Source: Coprobacter tertius (lineage in GTDB: Bacteria; Bacteroidota; Bacteroidia; Bacteroidales; Coprobacteraceae). Taken from it: a DNA stretch of 64,000 nucleotides. The stretch covers positions 186,001-250,000 of the forward strand of contig NZ_JANDHW010000001.1 of the NCBI RefSeq assembly GCF_024330105.1, written 5' to 3'. The position numbers and the translations under genes were made by a program. Positions 63,669 through 64,000 of the stretch are shown piece after piece. Within the stretch, counting starts at the first letter, position 1. Each line of letters begins with the position of its first letter. A model generated the notes under the pieces. The model made no database searches, was not told the origin of the DNA, and saw only the letters and a list, made by a program, of their open reading frames with translations.

Positions 63669-64000
63669 AAATGGGATCTTTTAGGGAAGAAGATATTTTA
63701 TTGAATTTATATTTTTGGATGTGGAGGGAATATGATTAAAAAAAAGGATTTCGGTAGCTTGAAAATCGGAGTGTATTTTTTGTAGGTATATTCACTTCCC
63801 GATTCAATTAGTATCTTTACTTCCTGTAATGAAATGAGAGACTATTTAGAAAGAGAAAAAAGAAGTTACTCCAGATTCAAGTCGTTTTGCGTTGAATTTT
63901 CATAGAGAATTACTTATTTATATTGAAACATTCCTATATATGTATTGGCCTCTTTTTTTTACATTCGTGAAAATCGGTATGTTTACAATCGTGGCGGATA
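63669..64000. other. 332-bp region to the right edge without a supported gene
   Basis: AT-rich. The only frame with an ATG, at 63834, runs just 23 codons (MRDYLEREKRSYSRF...). A near -7 box TATCTTTA lies at about 63811-63818 upstream of it. I see no homology or terminator. It may be the upstream region of a gene beyond the window. Confidence 0.5.

Noticed and set aside
1-64000. CRISPR arrays, insertion sequences, prophage, toxin-antitoxin or defence islands
   Set aside because: No regularly spaced repeats, transposase, phage structural or recognisable defence genes; nearly all genes are housekeeping, envelope or carbohydrate functions.

Overview
The window is ordinary chromosomal DNA from a member of the Bacteroidales (Bacteroidota), probably a gut commensal. 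The base composition is AT-rich. Most transcription units are preceded by the Bacteroides-type -7 box TAnnTTTG, sometimes with a TTG/TTTG -33 element 19-20 bp upstream, and Shine-Dalgarno sequences are weak. The families also fit: GH92 and GH51 glycosidases, YfhO, DUF4254, DUF5672, a DUF4369/thioredoxin-fold lipoprotein, KorAB, a SIS-only arabinose-phosphate isomerase and a viroplasmin-RNase H fusion. Coprobacter/Barnesiella-like genera are my guess; the genus cannot be fixed from this window. I see no rRNA, CRISPR array, prophage or insertion sequence. There is one tRNA, tRNA-Leu(CAA).

Layout. 1-8.6 kb, mostly minus strand: a GH3-family acyl-adenylating enzyme cut by the left edge, a secreted GH92 alpha-mannosidase, a DEAD-box RNA helicase, a phosphatase-fold lipoprotein without its catalytic residues, and a LOG / arabinose-5-phosphate isomerase / PfkB operon. 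8.7-18.3 kb: an M16 peptidase, a HAD phosphatase, MnmA with an SGNH hydrolase, KorA-KorB, an alanine-dehydrogenase-fold protein, shikimate kinase and RNase H. 18.4-31.4 kb: three glycosyltransferase-type proteins, a large secreted metzincin, YfhO with AhcY, a TPR lipoprotein and XerD. 31.5-40.6 kb: AroQ, pyruvate kinase, an O-methyltransferase, RbfA, a LolC/E-type permease, a HIT protein, GreA, a redox-inactive thioredoxin-fold lipoprotein and PNPase. 40.6-57.4 kb: an HsmA-family membrane protein, a secreted TldD/TldE-like pair, AcpP-FabF-RNase III, PurN, PdxB, an LPS-type cluster (DUF4254, GT9, LPS kinase), RuvB, a flippase, DUF389, ManC and tRNA-Leu. 57.5-64 kb: a DUF418 membrane protein, a ferritin-like protein, and a divergent GH51 arabinofuranosidase / GntR regulator pair with a repeat-rich operator region.

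How the genes work together. Several genes serve the envelope: the arabinose-5-phosphate isomerase (a Kdo precursor enzyme), GT9 and the LPS kinase, the flippase, ManC, the LolC/E-type permease and the GT cluster. AcpP-FabF-Rnc is the classic fatty-acid/RNase III operon. AroK and AroQ are separate pieces of the shikimate pathway. KorAB and pyruvate kinase belong to anaerobic central metabolism. The right edge looks like the start of an arabinan-utilisation locus.

I found no clear new multi-gene defence or mobile system. The observations most worth following are: (i) a consensus promoter followed almost immediately by a terminator hairpin with a GNRA-type loop in the greA leader; (ii) several enzyme folds that have lost their catalytic residues (a tyrosine phosphatase with HC and R replaced by SS and Q, an 'alanine dehydrogenase' without K/H/D, a thioredoxin fold without CxxC); (iii) an exported TldD-TldE-like pair; (iv) the LOG-isomerase-kinase operon; and (v) the GH51/GntR operator.
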